This document shows positions 1 to 6,347 of a stretch of DNA of 8,122 bases, in pieces. Origin of the DNA: Acidimicrobiales bacterium (GTDB lineage Bacteria; Actinomycetota; Acidimicrobiia; Acidimicrobiales; Palsa-688); assembly GCA_030039575.1 (NCBI GenBank), contig JASHVH010000446.1, positions 1 through 8,122 on the forward strand, read 5' to 3'. The stretch's first letter is position 1, and each line of letters begins with the position of its first letter. Under the pieces are notes generated by a model. It was given only the letters and a program-made list of their open reading frames with translations. It searched no databases and was not told the DNA's origin. The translations under genes and the position numbers were made by a program.

Positions 1-1390
1 ACGTGGCTGCCGTTCGCCACGCGGCGTCTTCGATGTCGAGGCCAGAGGCAAGGTCAAGGCCGGCCCCTAGGCGCATCGCTCGCTTGGCGGCCCGCACGGC
101 AACGGGCGAATTACCGGCGATCAAGCGAGCGAGTTCGAGAGCGGTGGCCCGCGCCGCCCCGCGCCCTACCACCCGGTCGGCGAGGCCAAGCCCCAGCGCC
201 TCATGAGCCCCGACCCTCCGGGCCGTGAAAATGAGGTCGGCGGCCACCCCCGTACCGGCTCGGCGAGTGAGCAACTGCGTCCCGCCCCCACCGGGCACGA
301 GGCCGACGGCCGTTTCGGGCAACGCCAACTCGGCCGTCTCGTCGGCCACGATCAGGTCACAAGAAAGGGCAAGCTCGAGCCCGCCGCCGAGAGCGTAGCC
401 GGCCACCGCCGCGATCACCGGTACCTCTATTGCCCGGACCGCGTCGAAGGCGGCCCGGACCAGAGGGCGCTGCGCCACAAGCTCTGCGTCGTTGAACCGG
501 GCTCGTTCCTTGAGGTCCGCCCCCACGCAGAAGGCGCGCTCGGTAGCCGAAGAGACCACCACCGCGAGCAACCCCGGCCAGCGGCCCACCTCGCCACAGG
601 CGGCAGCCAGCTGCCCGAACATGGAACTCGAGAGGGCGTTCAAAGCCTCCGGGCGGTCAAGGACGATCTCGGCTACGGGCCCGTGCTTTGCGACCCGGAC
701 GAAGTGGTCGGGACCTGAGGTAGCCGTCGCGGCCCGGACGCCCTCAGTTCCTCCTTGCCGGCGGGTACCCGCGCCGAGGCCGGGCGTGAGACCCCTAAGG
801 GCCATGGAATGCAGGAGAGCCCGCATGTCATCGCCATCTAGCCGGCCGCTGAAGGGAGTGGAGTTGAGCAAACCGAAGGTGGCGTGGGCGGCCGCGATGG
901 CCTCGTCGTGACGACCCAAGCGCCCCGCCCTGACGATGGCGTCGGCCCAAACCTCGAGGTAGCTCCGCTGCAGGCTGCGGACCCGGTGCTGGTCCTCGGG
1001 TGCCAACGACGTGAGCTCACGGGACTGGACGGCGATGAGCGCGGGGTTCTCCACCGCGAAGTCGGCGTGGAAATCCACCAGGGCGACCAGAGCCTCGACA
1101 GGGCTTTTCGCCCCGGAGACACGCGTTTTGGCGTTGGCCAGTAAGTGCTCGCTGACGTCGACCAGCAGCTCTCCTAGCAGTTTTTCCTTGCTCTTGAAGT
1201 GGCGGTAGACGGCCGGGCCGGAAATGCCCACAGCGCCCCCAATGTCGTCGAGGGTGACCAGGCGGTAACCGCGCTCGGCGAAGAGGGCGGCCGCCGCCTG
1301 CAGCAGCCTCTCCCTGGTGGTCAGCGCCGGCTGAGGGCCTCGATGTCGAGGTCTCGGCTGCGTGCCGCCGGCCCTTGTGTTAGCAGCCAT
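1..1390 (-). CDS. TetR repressor fused to enoyl-CoA hydratase (methylglutaconyl-CoA hydratase-like); 3' end beyond left edge
   Basis: One uninterrupted frame of 463 codons runs from ATG 1390-1388 to base 2, with no in-frame stop. Residues 1-200 look like a full-length TetR regulator. An N-terminal helix (TTRERLLQAAAALFAERGY) leads into a helix-turn-helix at about 46-65 (TLDDIGGAVGISGPAVYRHF), and the ligand-domain end NSTPFSG (176-182) and MALRGL (196-201) is typical of actinobacterial acyl-CoA-type TetRs. Residues 202-228 are a Gly/Ala/Thr/Arg-rich linker. From about 229 comes a crotonase domain: LDRPEALNAL (244-253), oxyanion-hole FCVGADLKER (287-296), ALGGGLELALSCD (333-345) with Glu339, and LPETAVGLVPGGGGTQ (357-372) with Glu359. 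The two glutamates match the catalytic pair of rat enoyl-CoA hydratase (E144, E164). The ADLKER, GGGLELAL and PGGGGTQ motifs are most like AUH/LiuC 3-methylglutaconyl-CoA hydratases. About 25-30 C-terminal residues are missing at the edge. The start is supported by AGGAAG upstream and an in-frame TAA at 1405-1403. The protein probably represses the divergent carboxylase operon and itself. Confident in both domains and in the fused frame as given; the substrate is inferred. Confidence 0.9.
   Translation of the reverse strand, partial: MAANTRAGGTQPRPRHRGPQPALTTRERLLQAAAALFAERGYRLVTLDDIGGAVGISGPAVYRHFKSKEKLLGELLVDVSEHLLANAKTRVSGAKSPVEALVALVDFHADFAVENPALIAVQSRELTSLAPEDQHRVRSLQRSYLEVWADAIVRAGRLGRHDEAIAAAHATFGLLNSTPFSGRLDGDDMRALLHSMALRGLTPGLGAGTRRQGGTEGVRAATATSGPDHFVRVAKHGPVAEIVLDRPEALNALSSSMFGQLAAACGEVGRWPGLLAVVVSSATERAFCVGADLKERARFNDAELVAQRPLVRAAFDAVRAIEVPVIAAVAGYALGGGLELALSCDLIVADETAELALPETAVGLVPGGGGTQLLTRRAGTGVAADLIFTARRVGAHEALGLGLADRVVGRGAARATALELARLIAGNSPVAVRAAKRAMRLGAGLDLASGLDIEDAAWRTAAT
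750..756 (-). promoter_or_regulatory. Strong Shine-Dalgarno-like AAGGAGG inside the fusion linker, without a start codon
   Basis: On the minus strand the linker between the TetR and hydratase domains reads AAGGAGG, a full match to the anti-SD core. Ten bases later, in the reading frame, lies GTC (739-737, Val218), one base away from the start codon GTG. No ATG, GTG or TTG follows in frame until Met257, which is already inside the hydratase fold. This looks like the remnant of a once-separate hydratase gene's ribosome binding site, or a site for weak non-canonical initiation. A chance match within Gly/Glu codons is possible. Confidence 0.45.
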
Positions 1391-1394
1391 TAAC
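1379..1394. promoter_or_regulatory. Candidate TetR operator 1 (GTTA-N8-TAAC), over the fusion gene's start codon
   Basis: GTTA (1379-1382) and TAAC (1391-1394) form inverted arms separated by 8 bases. The central 8 bases are not palindromic apart from the middle pair. The site covers the ATG (1388-1390) of the TetR-hydratase gene, so a bound protein would block its own expression. It has the same arm sequence and spacing as the site at 1402-1417, with centres 23 bases apart. Operator function is inferred. Confidence 0.45.
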
Positions 1395-1399
1395 TTCCT
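1394..1399 (-). promoter_or_regulatory. Ribosome binding site of the TetR-hydratase gene
   Basis: On the minus strand AGGAAG stands 3 bases before the ATG at 1390 (the AGGA core is 5 bases away). With the in-frame TAA just upstream (1405-1403), it fixes the start of the fusion protein at its TetR end. Confidence 0.55.
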
Positions 1400-1401
1400 A
1401 T

Positions 1402-1417
1402 GTTACTCTAGATTAAC
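1402..1417. promoter_or_regulatory. Candidate TetR operator 2 (GTTA-N8-TAAC palindrome) in the divergent spacer
   Basis: The sequence GTTACTCTAGATTAAC is a 16-base inverted repeat in which 7 of 8 base pairs match; only C1406/T1413 fails. It lies in the AT-richer centre of the 60-base spacer between the divergent TetR-hydratase and carboxylase genes, where TetR autoregulators usually bind. Size and symmetry suit a TetR dimer. Together with the site at 1379-1394 it would allow one protein to control both directions. Confidence 0.6.
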
Positions 1418-1440
1418 TGACGCCGGTGTGGGCCAAGAGC

Positions 1441-1444
1441 GAGG
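1441..1444 (+). promoter_or_regulatory. Ribosome binding site of the carboxyltransferase gene
   Basis: GAGG lies 6 bases before the ATG at 1451. The next in-frame ATG (1571, Met41) sits nearer the conserved domain but has no comparable site upstream, so this motif decides for the longer protein. Confidence 0.5.
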
Positions 1445-1450
1445 TCTGAG

Positions 1451-3109
1451 ATGGCTCGAGCAAGTTTCCCGGACGAAGGTCACGAGGACGAAGAGCACGC
1501 AGTGGGGACGTCACGGGAGCCAACCCCTCCGAGCAGCGGGCCTTCAAGCACTGGCCCCTCGGCCCCCTCGATGGCCGAACTCGTGGCCCAGCTAAGGGAA
1601 CGCCTCGCCCTCGTGCGTCAGGGCGGCGACGAACGAGCCCGCCGGCGCCACCTCGACCGAGGCAAATTGCTCGTGCGGGACCGGGTGGACCGCCTGCTCG
1701 ACCCGGGTGCCTCGTTCCTCGAGCTTTCGCCTCTGGCGGCGTGGGACCTATACGGCGAGCCGGTCCCATCAGCTGGGATCGTGACCGGCATAGGCCGGGT
1801 GTCCGGCCGGTGCTGCATGGTCGTCGCCAATGATGCCACCGTAAAGGGCGGCACCTATTTCCCCGTAACGGTGAAAAAGCACCTCCGCGCCCAGGCGATC
1901 GCCGCCGCTTTCAAGTTGCCGTGTTGTTACCTGGTCGACTCCGGCGGGGCCTATCTCCCCCTCCAGGACCAGGTGTTCCCGGACCGGGACCACTTCGGCC
2001 GGATCTTCTTCAACCAGGCCCGGATGTCGGAAGCGGGCATCCCCCAGCTCTCGGCCGTCCTGGGCTCGAGCACAGCCGGGGGCGCCTATGTCCCCGCCAT
2101 GAGCGACGAGACGGTGATCGTGCGCGAACAGGGGACCATATTCCTTGGCGGGCCCCCCTTGGTGCGCGCCGCCACTGGCGAAGTGGTCAGCGCCGAGGAA
2201 CTCGGTGGCGGCGAGGTCCATGCTCGGCGGTCCGGCGTCGTCGACCATTTGGCCGACGATGACGCCCAGGCTCTGGAGGTCGTGCGGTCCATGGTCGCCA
2301 CCCTCGGGCCGCCGGCATCGCCAGTCGCCGACGTGGACCGGGCCGAACCTGAGGACCCGGCCGAGGACCCGTCGGAGCTTTACGACGTGGTCCCCGTGGA
2401 CGTGCGGCAGCCTTACGACGTACGCGAAGTGGTCCGCAGGATCGTGGATGGTTCCCGGCTGCAGGAGTTCAAGGCCGCTTACGGGGAAACCCTGGTGTGT
2501 GGCTTCGCCCGCCTTTCTGGCTACCGGGTGGGCATCGTGGCCAACAACGGGATCCTTTTCAGCGAGTCAGCACTCAAAGGGGCGCACTTCATACAGCTCT
2601 GCAACCAGCGTGGCACCCCGCTTGTGTTCCTGCAGAACATCAGCGGCTTCATGGTCGGCAAGGAGTACGAGAGCCGAGGGATTGCCAAAGACGGGGCCAA
2701 GCTGGTCACTGCGGTGGCCTGTTCTCGCGTGCCCAAGCTGACCGTGATCATCGGGGGGTCGTTCGGCGCCGGCAACTATGGCATGTGCGGGCGGGCTTTC
2801 GACCCGCGCTTGCTCTTTATGTGGCCGAACGCCCGCATCTCCGTGATGGGTGGCGACCAGGCCGCCGCGGTGCTCTCCCTGGTCGGTGAACGTGAAGGTG
2901 ACGAGCTGTCAGAGGAAGAGCGGACGGCGAGGATCCGCGAACTTTATGCGGCTCAGGGGTCGCCGTATTACTCGACGGCGAGGTTGTGGGACGACGGCGT
3001 TATCGACCCTGTCGAGACCCGCCGTGTGCTGGCGATGGGCCTCGCCCTTTCTGCATGGTCGTCGGTGCCCGCCCCCCCGCCTGCGCATTACGGCGTGTTC
3101 AGGATGTAG
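1451..3109 (+). CDS. liuB: Methylcrotonyl-CoA carboxylase-type carboxyltransferase (beta) subunit
   Basis: This 552-residue protein transfers the carboxyl group from carboxybiotin to an acyl-CoA, most likely 3-methylcrotonyl-CoA in leucine breakdown. The conserved domain starts near residue 41 ([15 protein letters not shown], then [20 protein letters not shown] at 67-86). The N-lobe holds [20 protein letters not shown] (127-146), [19 protein letters not shown] (162-180) and [14 protein letters not shown] (207-220). The C-lobe holds [13 protein letters not shown] (345-357), [20 protein letters not shown] (396-415) and [19 protein letters not shown] (435-453), followed by [15 protein letters not shown] (506-520). 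The [13 protein letters not shown] block and the STARLWDDG block are typical of methylcrotonyl-CoA carboxylases rather than propionyl- or acetyl-CoA carboxylases. Residues 1-40 are an acidic then Pro/Ser-rich extension, probably disordered. It is the first gene of a plus-strand operon whose next gene encodes the partner subunit about 23 bases on. The equivalent in mycobacteria is accD1. Geranyl-CoA carboxylase is a less likely alternative. Confidence 0.93.
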   Translation: MARASFPDEGHEDEEHAVGTSREPTPPSSGPSSTGPSAPSMAELVAQLRERLALVRQGGDERARRRHLDRGKLLVRDRVDRLLDPGASFLELSPLAAWDLYGEPVPSAGIVTGIGRVSGRCCMVVANDATVKGGTYFPVTVKKHLRAQAIAAAFKLPCCYLVDSGGAYLPLQDQVFPDRDHFGRIFFNQARMSEAGIPQLSAVLGSSTAGGAYVPAMSDETVIVREQGTIFLGGPPLVRAATGEVVSAEELGGGEVHARRSGVVDHLADDDAQALEVVRSMVATLGPPASPVADVDRAEPEDPAEDPSELYDVVPVDVRQPYDVREVVRRIVDGSRLQEFKAAYGETLVCGFARLSGYRVGIVANNGILFSESALKGAHFIQLCNQRGTPLVFLQNISGFMVGKEYESRGIAKDGAKLVTAVACSRVPKLTVIIGGSFGAGNYGMCGRAFDPRLLFMWPNARISVMGGDQAAAVLSLVGEREGDELSEEERTARIRELYAAQGSPYYSTARLWDDGVIDPVETRRVLAMGLALSAWSSVPAPPPAHYGVFRM

Positions 3110-3118
3110 GGACGGACA

Positions 3119-3123
3119 TAGGA
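3119..3123 (+). promoter_or_regulatory. Ribosome binding site that decides the alpha-subunit start
   Basis: TAGGA at 3119-3123 stands 9 bases before TTG 3133 but only 3 bases before TTG 3127, so the second TTG is the better-spaced start. No in-frame ATG or GTG lies between the upstream stop region and the conserved LLVANRGE motif. Confidence 0.4.
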
Positions 3124-3132
3124 ACATTGGCG

Positions 3133-5175
3133 TTGGGTACCGGCACGCTCCTCGTGGCTAACCGGGGTGAGGTCGCAGTTCGCATCCTGCGGGCGGCCCG
3201 CCATCTCGGCCTGCGCACGGTGGCGGTTTACTCCGACGCCGACCGTCAGGCGCCCCACGTCAACCAAGCCGACCGAGCGGTAAGAATAGGGCCGCCTCCC
3301 GCCCTGGAGTCGTACTTGTCCATCGAGGCCATCCTGCGGGCCGCCCACGAGACAGGGGCCGGCGCCGTCCACCCCGGCTACGGTTTCCTGGCTGAGAGCG
3401 CTGAGTTTGCGGCGGCCTGCGAGGCCGCCGGCCTGGTCTTCGTCGGCCCTCAGCCCGGCGTGATCGAGGTGATGAGCCGCAAGGACCGGGCGCGACAGAT
3501 TGCCATCGAGGCGGGTGCTCCGGTCCTGCCCGCCGTCGAAGCGCAGCCCACCGCCGTGCTGGTGAGCCGGACGATCGACGAGATCGGGTTCCCGGCGCTG
3601 GTCAAAGCGGTCGCCGGCGGTGGAGGAAAGGGCATGCGGGTCGTGGCCGCCGCCGCCGATCTCGAACCGGCGCTGGCCGCCGCCAGCCGGGAAGCGCTGG
3701 CCGCTTTCGGCGACGCGTCGGTGTTTGTCGAGCGGTACGTTCCCAGCGGGCGCCACCTGGAGGTGCAGATAGTCGGGGACGGCAGAGGGCGCGTGCTGCA
3801 CCTTTTTGACCGCGATTGTTCGGTGCAGCGCCGCCATCAAAAAGTGGTCGAGGAAGCGCCGGCGTCTGTCGATGCCGCCACTGCCCGGGCGGCGGCTCTC
3901 GACGCCGCGCTACGCATCGGGGCCCGCGTCTCTTACCGGAGCCTCGGTACGGTCGAGTTCCTCGTCGCCGGCGACGAGGTCTTCTTCCTCGAAATGAACA
4001 CCCGGCTCCAGGTCGAGCACCCGGTGACCGAAGCCGTTACGGGGATCGACCTTGTCGAGTTGCAACTACGCCTCGCCGGTGGTGAACCGTTGTTCTTGGC
4101 GCAAGACGACGTGACTGTCAACGGGCACGCCATCGAGGTGCGGGTCTACGCCGAGGATCCGGAGCACGGGTTCCTACCCCAGACCGGCCGGGCCCGGCTG
4201 GTGCGCTGGCCCGGGCGCGCTCGAGCGGATGCCGCCCTCGAGGCGGGCCAGGAGGTCGGGGCCCATTACGACCCGATGCTGGCCAAGCTCGTCACCCACG
4301 GGGTGGACCGAGAGTCGGCCAGGCTCGAGATGGTCGACGCCCTCGACGACACCGCCATCCTGGGCCTCACCACCAACGTCGGTTTCCTGCGCCGGCTGGT
4401 CGCTTCGGACCAGTTCGCGCGGGCGCAAATCCACACGAGCTGGCTCGACGGGCACGCCGGCGACCTCGGCGCCGGCGCTGGCCGGATGCCGCTCGTCGCC
4501 GCCGCGCTCTACCTGTCGGAGACCGCCTACCGGACGACGGTGGCCGACCCGTTCGGAGCGGACGGCTGGCGCTCGGGCGCTCCGTACGCTCCATCGCGCC
4601 TGGCCTTCACGGCCGGCGAAAAGCGGCACGAGCTACTCGTGGTTGGACGCCCCGGTGGCGACGGAGGGTGGGTCGAGGTGGACCGGGACGGCCGCCAGAT
4701 CGAAGCGCGCGGCCTTCGCCTGGCGCAAAACGAGGTGGTCGTCGAACTTGACGGCCGGCTCGAGCACTTTGCCGTCCTGGCCGAACCGGGGGCGGTGCTG
4801 GTCGGGCACCGCGGTGACGCTTTCCGCTTCGAACTCGGCGGTAGCGGCGGCAACCGGCGCGAGCGCGAAGACGACGTGGTCGTCTCGCCGCTACCGGGGA
4901 CACTGGTCACCGTCAACGTCGCCGCCGGTGACTCCGTGCGCCCTGATGATGTTCTGGGAGTGCTCGAGTCGATGAAAATGGAGTACCCACTGAAAGCCCG
5001 CCTCCCGGCCCGGGTTGAGCGGGTCGGTTTCAGCGCCGGCTCTCAGGTCGCCAGGGGCGATGTCCTTTTTGAGTTGGCGTACATGGCCCCTGGCGCGGCC
5101 GAGCCTGAGGCGGCCCGCCCGGGGGCTCCCGGGGAGGCCGGGACCACGAACGGCCCAGGAAGGAGATATCCATGA
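3133..5175 (+). CDS. liuD: Acyl-CoA carboxylase biotin carboxylase/BCCP (alpha) subunit, methylcrotonyl-CoA carboxylase type
   Basis: From TTG 3133 this is a 680-residue biotin-dependent alpha subunit: it carboxylates its own biotin with ATP and bicarbonate, then hands the carboxyl to the beta subunit. The biotin carboxylase domain (about 1-445) opens with LLVANRGEVAVRIL and has HPGYGFLAES (80-89), the ATP-grasp loop GGGGKGM (162-168), HQK with Lys237, and EMNTRLQVEHPVTE (287-300). Glu287/Asn289/Arg291/Glu295 match E. coli AccC E288/N290/R292/E296. A BT-like linker domain (about 450-570) follows, then a biotinyl domain (about 581-648) with ESMKMEY and biotin-accepting Lys615. The last 32 residues (649-680) are an Ala/Pro/Gly-rich tail not needed by the fold. 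In-frame ATGs at 2986 and 3055 exist but overlap the beta-subunit gene and add non-family sequence; TTG 3127 is the close alternative. The stop overlaps the next start (ATGA), implying translational coupling. The mycobacterial counterpart is accA1. Confidence 0.92.
   Translation: MGTGTLLVANRGEVAVRILRAARHLGLRTVAVYSDADRQAPHVNQADRAVRIGPPPALESYLSIEAILRAAHETGAGAVHPGYGFLAESAEFAAACEAAGLVFVGPQPGVIEVMSRKDRARQIAIEAGAPVLPAVEAQPTAVLVSRTIDEIGFPALVKAVAGGGGKGMRVVAAAADLEPALAAASREALAAFGDASVFVERYVPSGRHLEVQIVGDGRGRVLHLFDRDCSVQRRHQKVVEEAPASVDAATARAAALDAALRIGARVSYRSLGTVEFLVAGDEVFFLEMNTRLQVEHPVTEAVTGIDLVELQLRLAGGEPLFLAQDDVTVNGHAIEVRVYAEDPEHGFLPQTGRARLVRWPGRARADAALEAGQEVGAHYDPMLAKLVTHGVDRESARLEMVDALDDTAILGLTTNVGFLRRLVASDQFARAQIHTSWLDGHAGDLGAGAGRMPLVAAALYLSETAYRTTVADPFGADGWRSGAPYAPSRLAFTAGEKRHELLVVGRPGGDGGWVEVDRDGRQIEARGLRLAQNEVVVELDGRLEHFAVLAEPGAVLVGHRGDAFRFELGGSGGNRREREDDVVVSPLPGTLVTVNVAAGDSVRPDDVLGVLESMKMEYPLKARLPARVERVGFSAGSQVARGDVLFELAYMAPGAAEPEAARPGAPGEAGTTNGPGRRYP
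5157..5165 (+). promoter_or_regulatory. Strong ribosome binding site of the acyl-CoA dehydrogenase gene
   Basis: AGGAAGGAG ends 6 bases before ATG 5172. It is the strongest ribosome binding site of the operon and lies inside the last codons of the alpha-subunit gene, so the dehydrogenase may be made at a higher level than the carboxylase subunits despite being third in the operon. Confidence 0.65.
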
Positions 5176-6347
5176 ACACAGGAGCAGGCGCCAGTCTTTT
5201 CCTCACCAATAAGCGCGAGGAACTGCGGGCGACGGTTGAGCAGTTCGCCCACCAGGAAGTCGCGCCCGTTATCGGAGAACTCTACGAAAAACAGGAGTTC
5301 CCCTACGCCATCGTGGCAAAAATGGGTGCACTCGGGCTGTTCGGTATCCCGTTCCCCGAGGAGTACGGAGGCAGGGGCGGTGACCACATCGGGCTGTGCC
5401 TGGCCATCGAGGAACTGGCCCGCGTCGACTCTTCGGTAGCGATCACGCTTTCGGCGGGCGTGGCCCTGGGGACGACACCGATCGACCGGTTCGGGACGGA
5501 AGAGCAAAAGCAGCGCTGGCTGCCGCAATTGTGTAGCGGTGAGCGGCTGGCCGCCTTCGGGCTGACCGAAGTGAGCGGAGGGTCGGACGCCGCCGCCGTC
5601 CATACAACGGCGCGGCGAGAGGGCGATGAGTGGGTCATCAACGGTACCAAGGCGTTCATTACGAACTCAGGCACTGAAGTCACCGCCCTTGTGACGGTCG
5701 CCGCCGTCACCGGAGAACCCGTCAACGGACGGCGACGGATCTCCGCCATTGTGGTGCCGGCGGGCACTCCGGGGTTCAAGGTGTCCAAAAAGTACTCAAA
5801 GGTGGGCTGGTCGGCCTCCGATACCAACGAGTTGTCGTTCTCGGACTGCCGTGTCCCGTTCGACAACCTGCTCGGCGAAGAAGGGCGTGGTTACGCCCAG
5901 TTCCTCGAGGTGCTCGACGAGGGCCGGATCGCCGTCGCCGCATTGTCCGTCGGTTTGGCACAGGGCTGTATCGACGAGTGCTTGACCTATATGGCCCAAC
6001 GAGAGGTGTCGGGGCGCAAGCTCGGGGAGTACCAGGCGCTCCAGTTCAAGGTGGCGGACATGGAAGCCAGGGCTCATACCGCCCGGCTGGCCTGGTACGA
6101 CGCCGCCAGCCGGCTGGTGGCGGGACGGCCGTTCAAGAAGGAGGCCGCCGTCGCCAAGCTGGTGGCTTCGGATGCCGCCGTGGTAAACGCCCGGGAAGCG
6201 ACCCAGATTTTCGGAGGCCATGGTTTTATGAACGAGACGCCCGTCGGCCGTTTTTACCGCGACGCCAAAATTCTCGAGATCGGGGAAGGGACTTCGGAAA
6301 TCCAGCGTATGATCATCGCCCGTCAGCTCGGCCTGCCCCGTCCCTGA
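5172..6347 (+). CDS. Acyl-CoA dehydrogenase (short/branched-chain type; isovaleryl-CoA dehydrogenase role inferred)
   Basis: This is a 391-residue FAD enzyme, the usual length of the family, that introduces an alpha,beta double bond into an acyl-CoA and passes electrons to ETF. It shows FPEEYGGRGGD (61-71), the flavin-region motif GLTEVSGGSDAA (130-141), NGTKAFITNSG (157-167), VGWSASDTNELSF (211-223), LDEGRIAVAALSVGLAQG (248-265) and the C-terminal signature IFGGHGFMNETPVGRFYRDA (346-365) with IGEGTSEIQR (370-379). Glu372 occupies the catalytic-base position of medium/short-chain dehydrogenases (MCAD Glu376). The site used by human isovaleryl-CoA dehydrogenase (Glu254) falls at Gly251 here. 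It is therefore a butyryl/branched-chain-type enzyme by sequence. Its place beside the methylcrotonyl-CoA carboxylase genes, as with mycobacterial fadE19, argues that it acts in branched-chain catabolism, probably on isovaleryl-CoA. ATG 5172 overlaps the previous stop as ATGA. Confidence 0.9.
   Translation: MNTGAGASLFLTNKREELRATVEQFAHQEVAPVIGELYEKQEFPYAIVAKMGALGLFGIPFPEEYGGRGGDHIGLCLAIEELARVDSSVAITLSAGVALGTTPIDRFGTEEQKQRWLPQLCSGERLAAFGLTEVSGGSDAAAVHTTARREGDEWVINGTKAFITNSGTEVTALVTVAAVTGEPVNGRRRISAIVVPAGTPGFKVSKKYSKVGWSASDTNELSFSDCRVPFDNLLGEEGRGYAQFLEVLDEGRIAVAALSVGLAQGCIDECLTYMAQREVSGRKLGEYQALQFKVADMEARAHTARLAWYDAASRLVAGRPFKKEAAVAKLVASDAAVVNAREATQIFGGHGFMNETPVGRFYRDAKILEIGEGTSEIQRMIIARQLGLPRP

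Larger units (their letters stand above)
1375..1404 (+). promoter_or_regulatory. Weak candidate promoter for the carboxylase operon
   Basis: TTGTGT (1375-1380) and TATGTT (1399-1404) lie 18 bases apart and match the -35 (3/6) and -10 (4/6) consensus only partly. The -10-like hexamer overlaps the palindrome at 1402-1417, which would fit repression by steric block. The divergent minus-strand promoter must lie in the same spacer, but I see no convincing hexamers for it. The call is tentative. Confidence 0.22.

Noticed and set aside
803..826. Internal ATGs at 826-824 and 805-803 as a separate start for the hydratase
   Set aside because: Both lie within the last helix of the TetR domain, have no Shine-Dalgarno sequence before them and would add irrelevant residues to the hydratase. 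They are not convincing starts, though low-level use cannot be excluded.
203..1144. Plus-strand open frames at 203-718, 492-911 and 884-1144
   Set aside because: They are antisense to the TetR-hydratase fusion. Their products are Arg/Gly/Pro-rich without family motifs, as expected from the complement of GC-rich coding sequence.
1142..1144. TTA leucine codons in the TetR domain (1144-1142) and in the synthetase (6480-6478) as a bldA-type control
   Set aside because: Single TTA codons are not significant by themselves, and nothing here points to a Streptomyces-type developmental system.
2986..3132. ATG 2986 as the start of the biotin carboxylase subunit
   Set aside because: It would overlap the carboxyltransferase gene by 124 bases and prepend about 49 Arg/Pro/Cys-rich residues unlike any biotin carboxylase N-terminus.
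3088..3840. 250-codon minus-strand frame opposite the alpha subunit, and the 294-codon minus frame at 5796-6680
   Set aside because: Both are shadows of well-recognised genes; their translations show no family motif and are low in complexity.
5157..5175. AAGGAGATATCCATG resembles the phage T7 gene 10 / expression-vector ribosome site, suggesting vector contamination
   Set aside because: The similarity is confined to a generic strong ribosome binding site. The flanking sequence is continuous native coding DNA with no promoter, tag or cloning sites.
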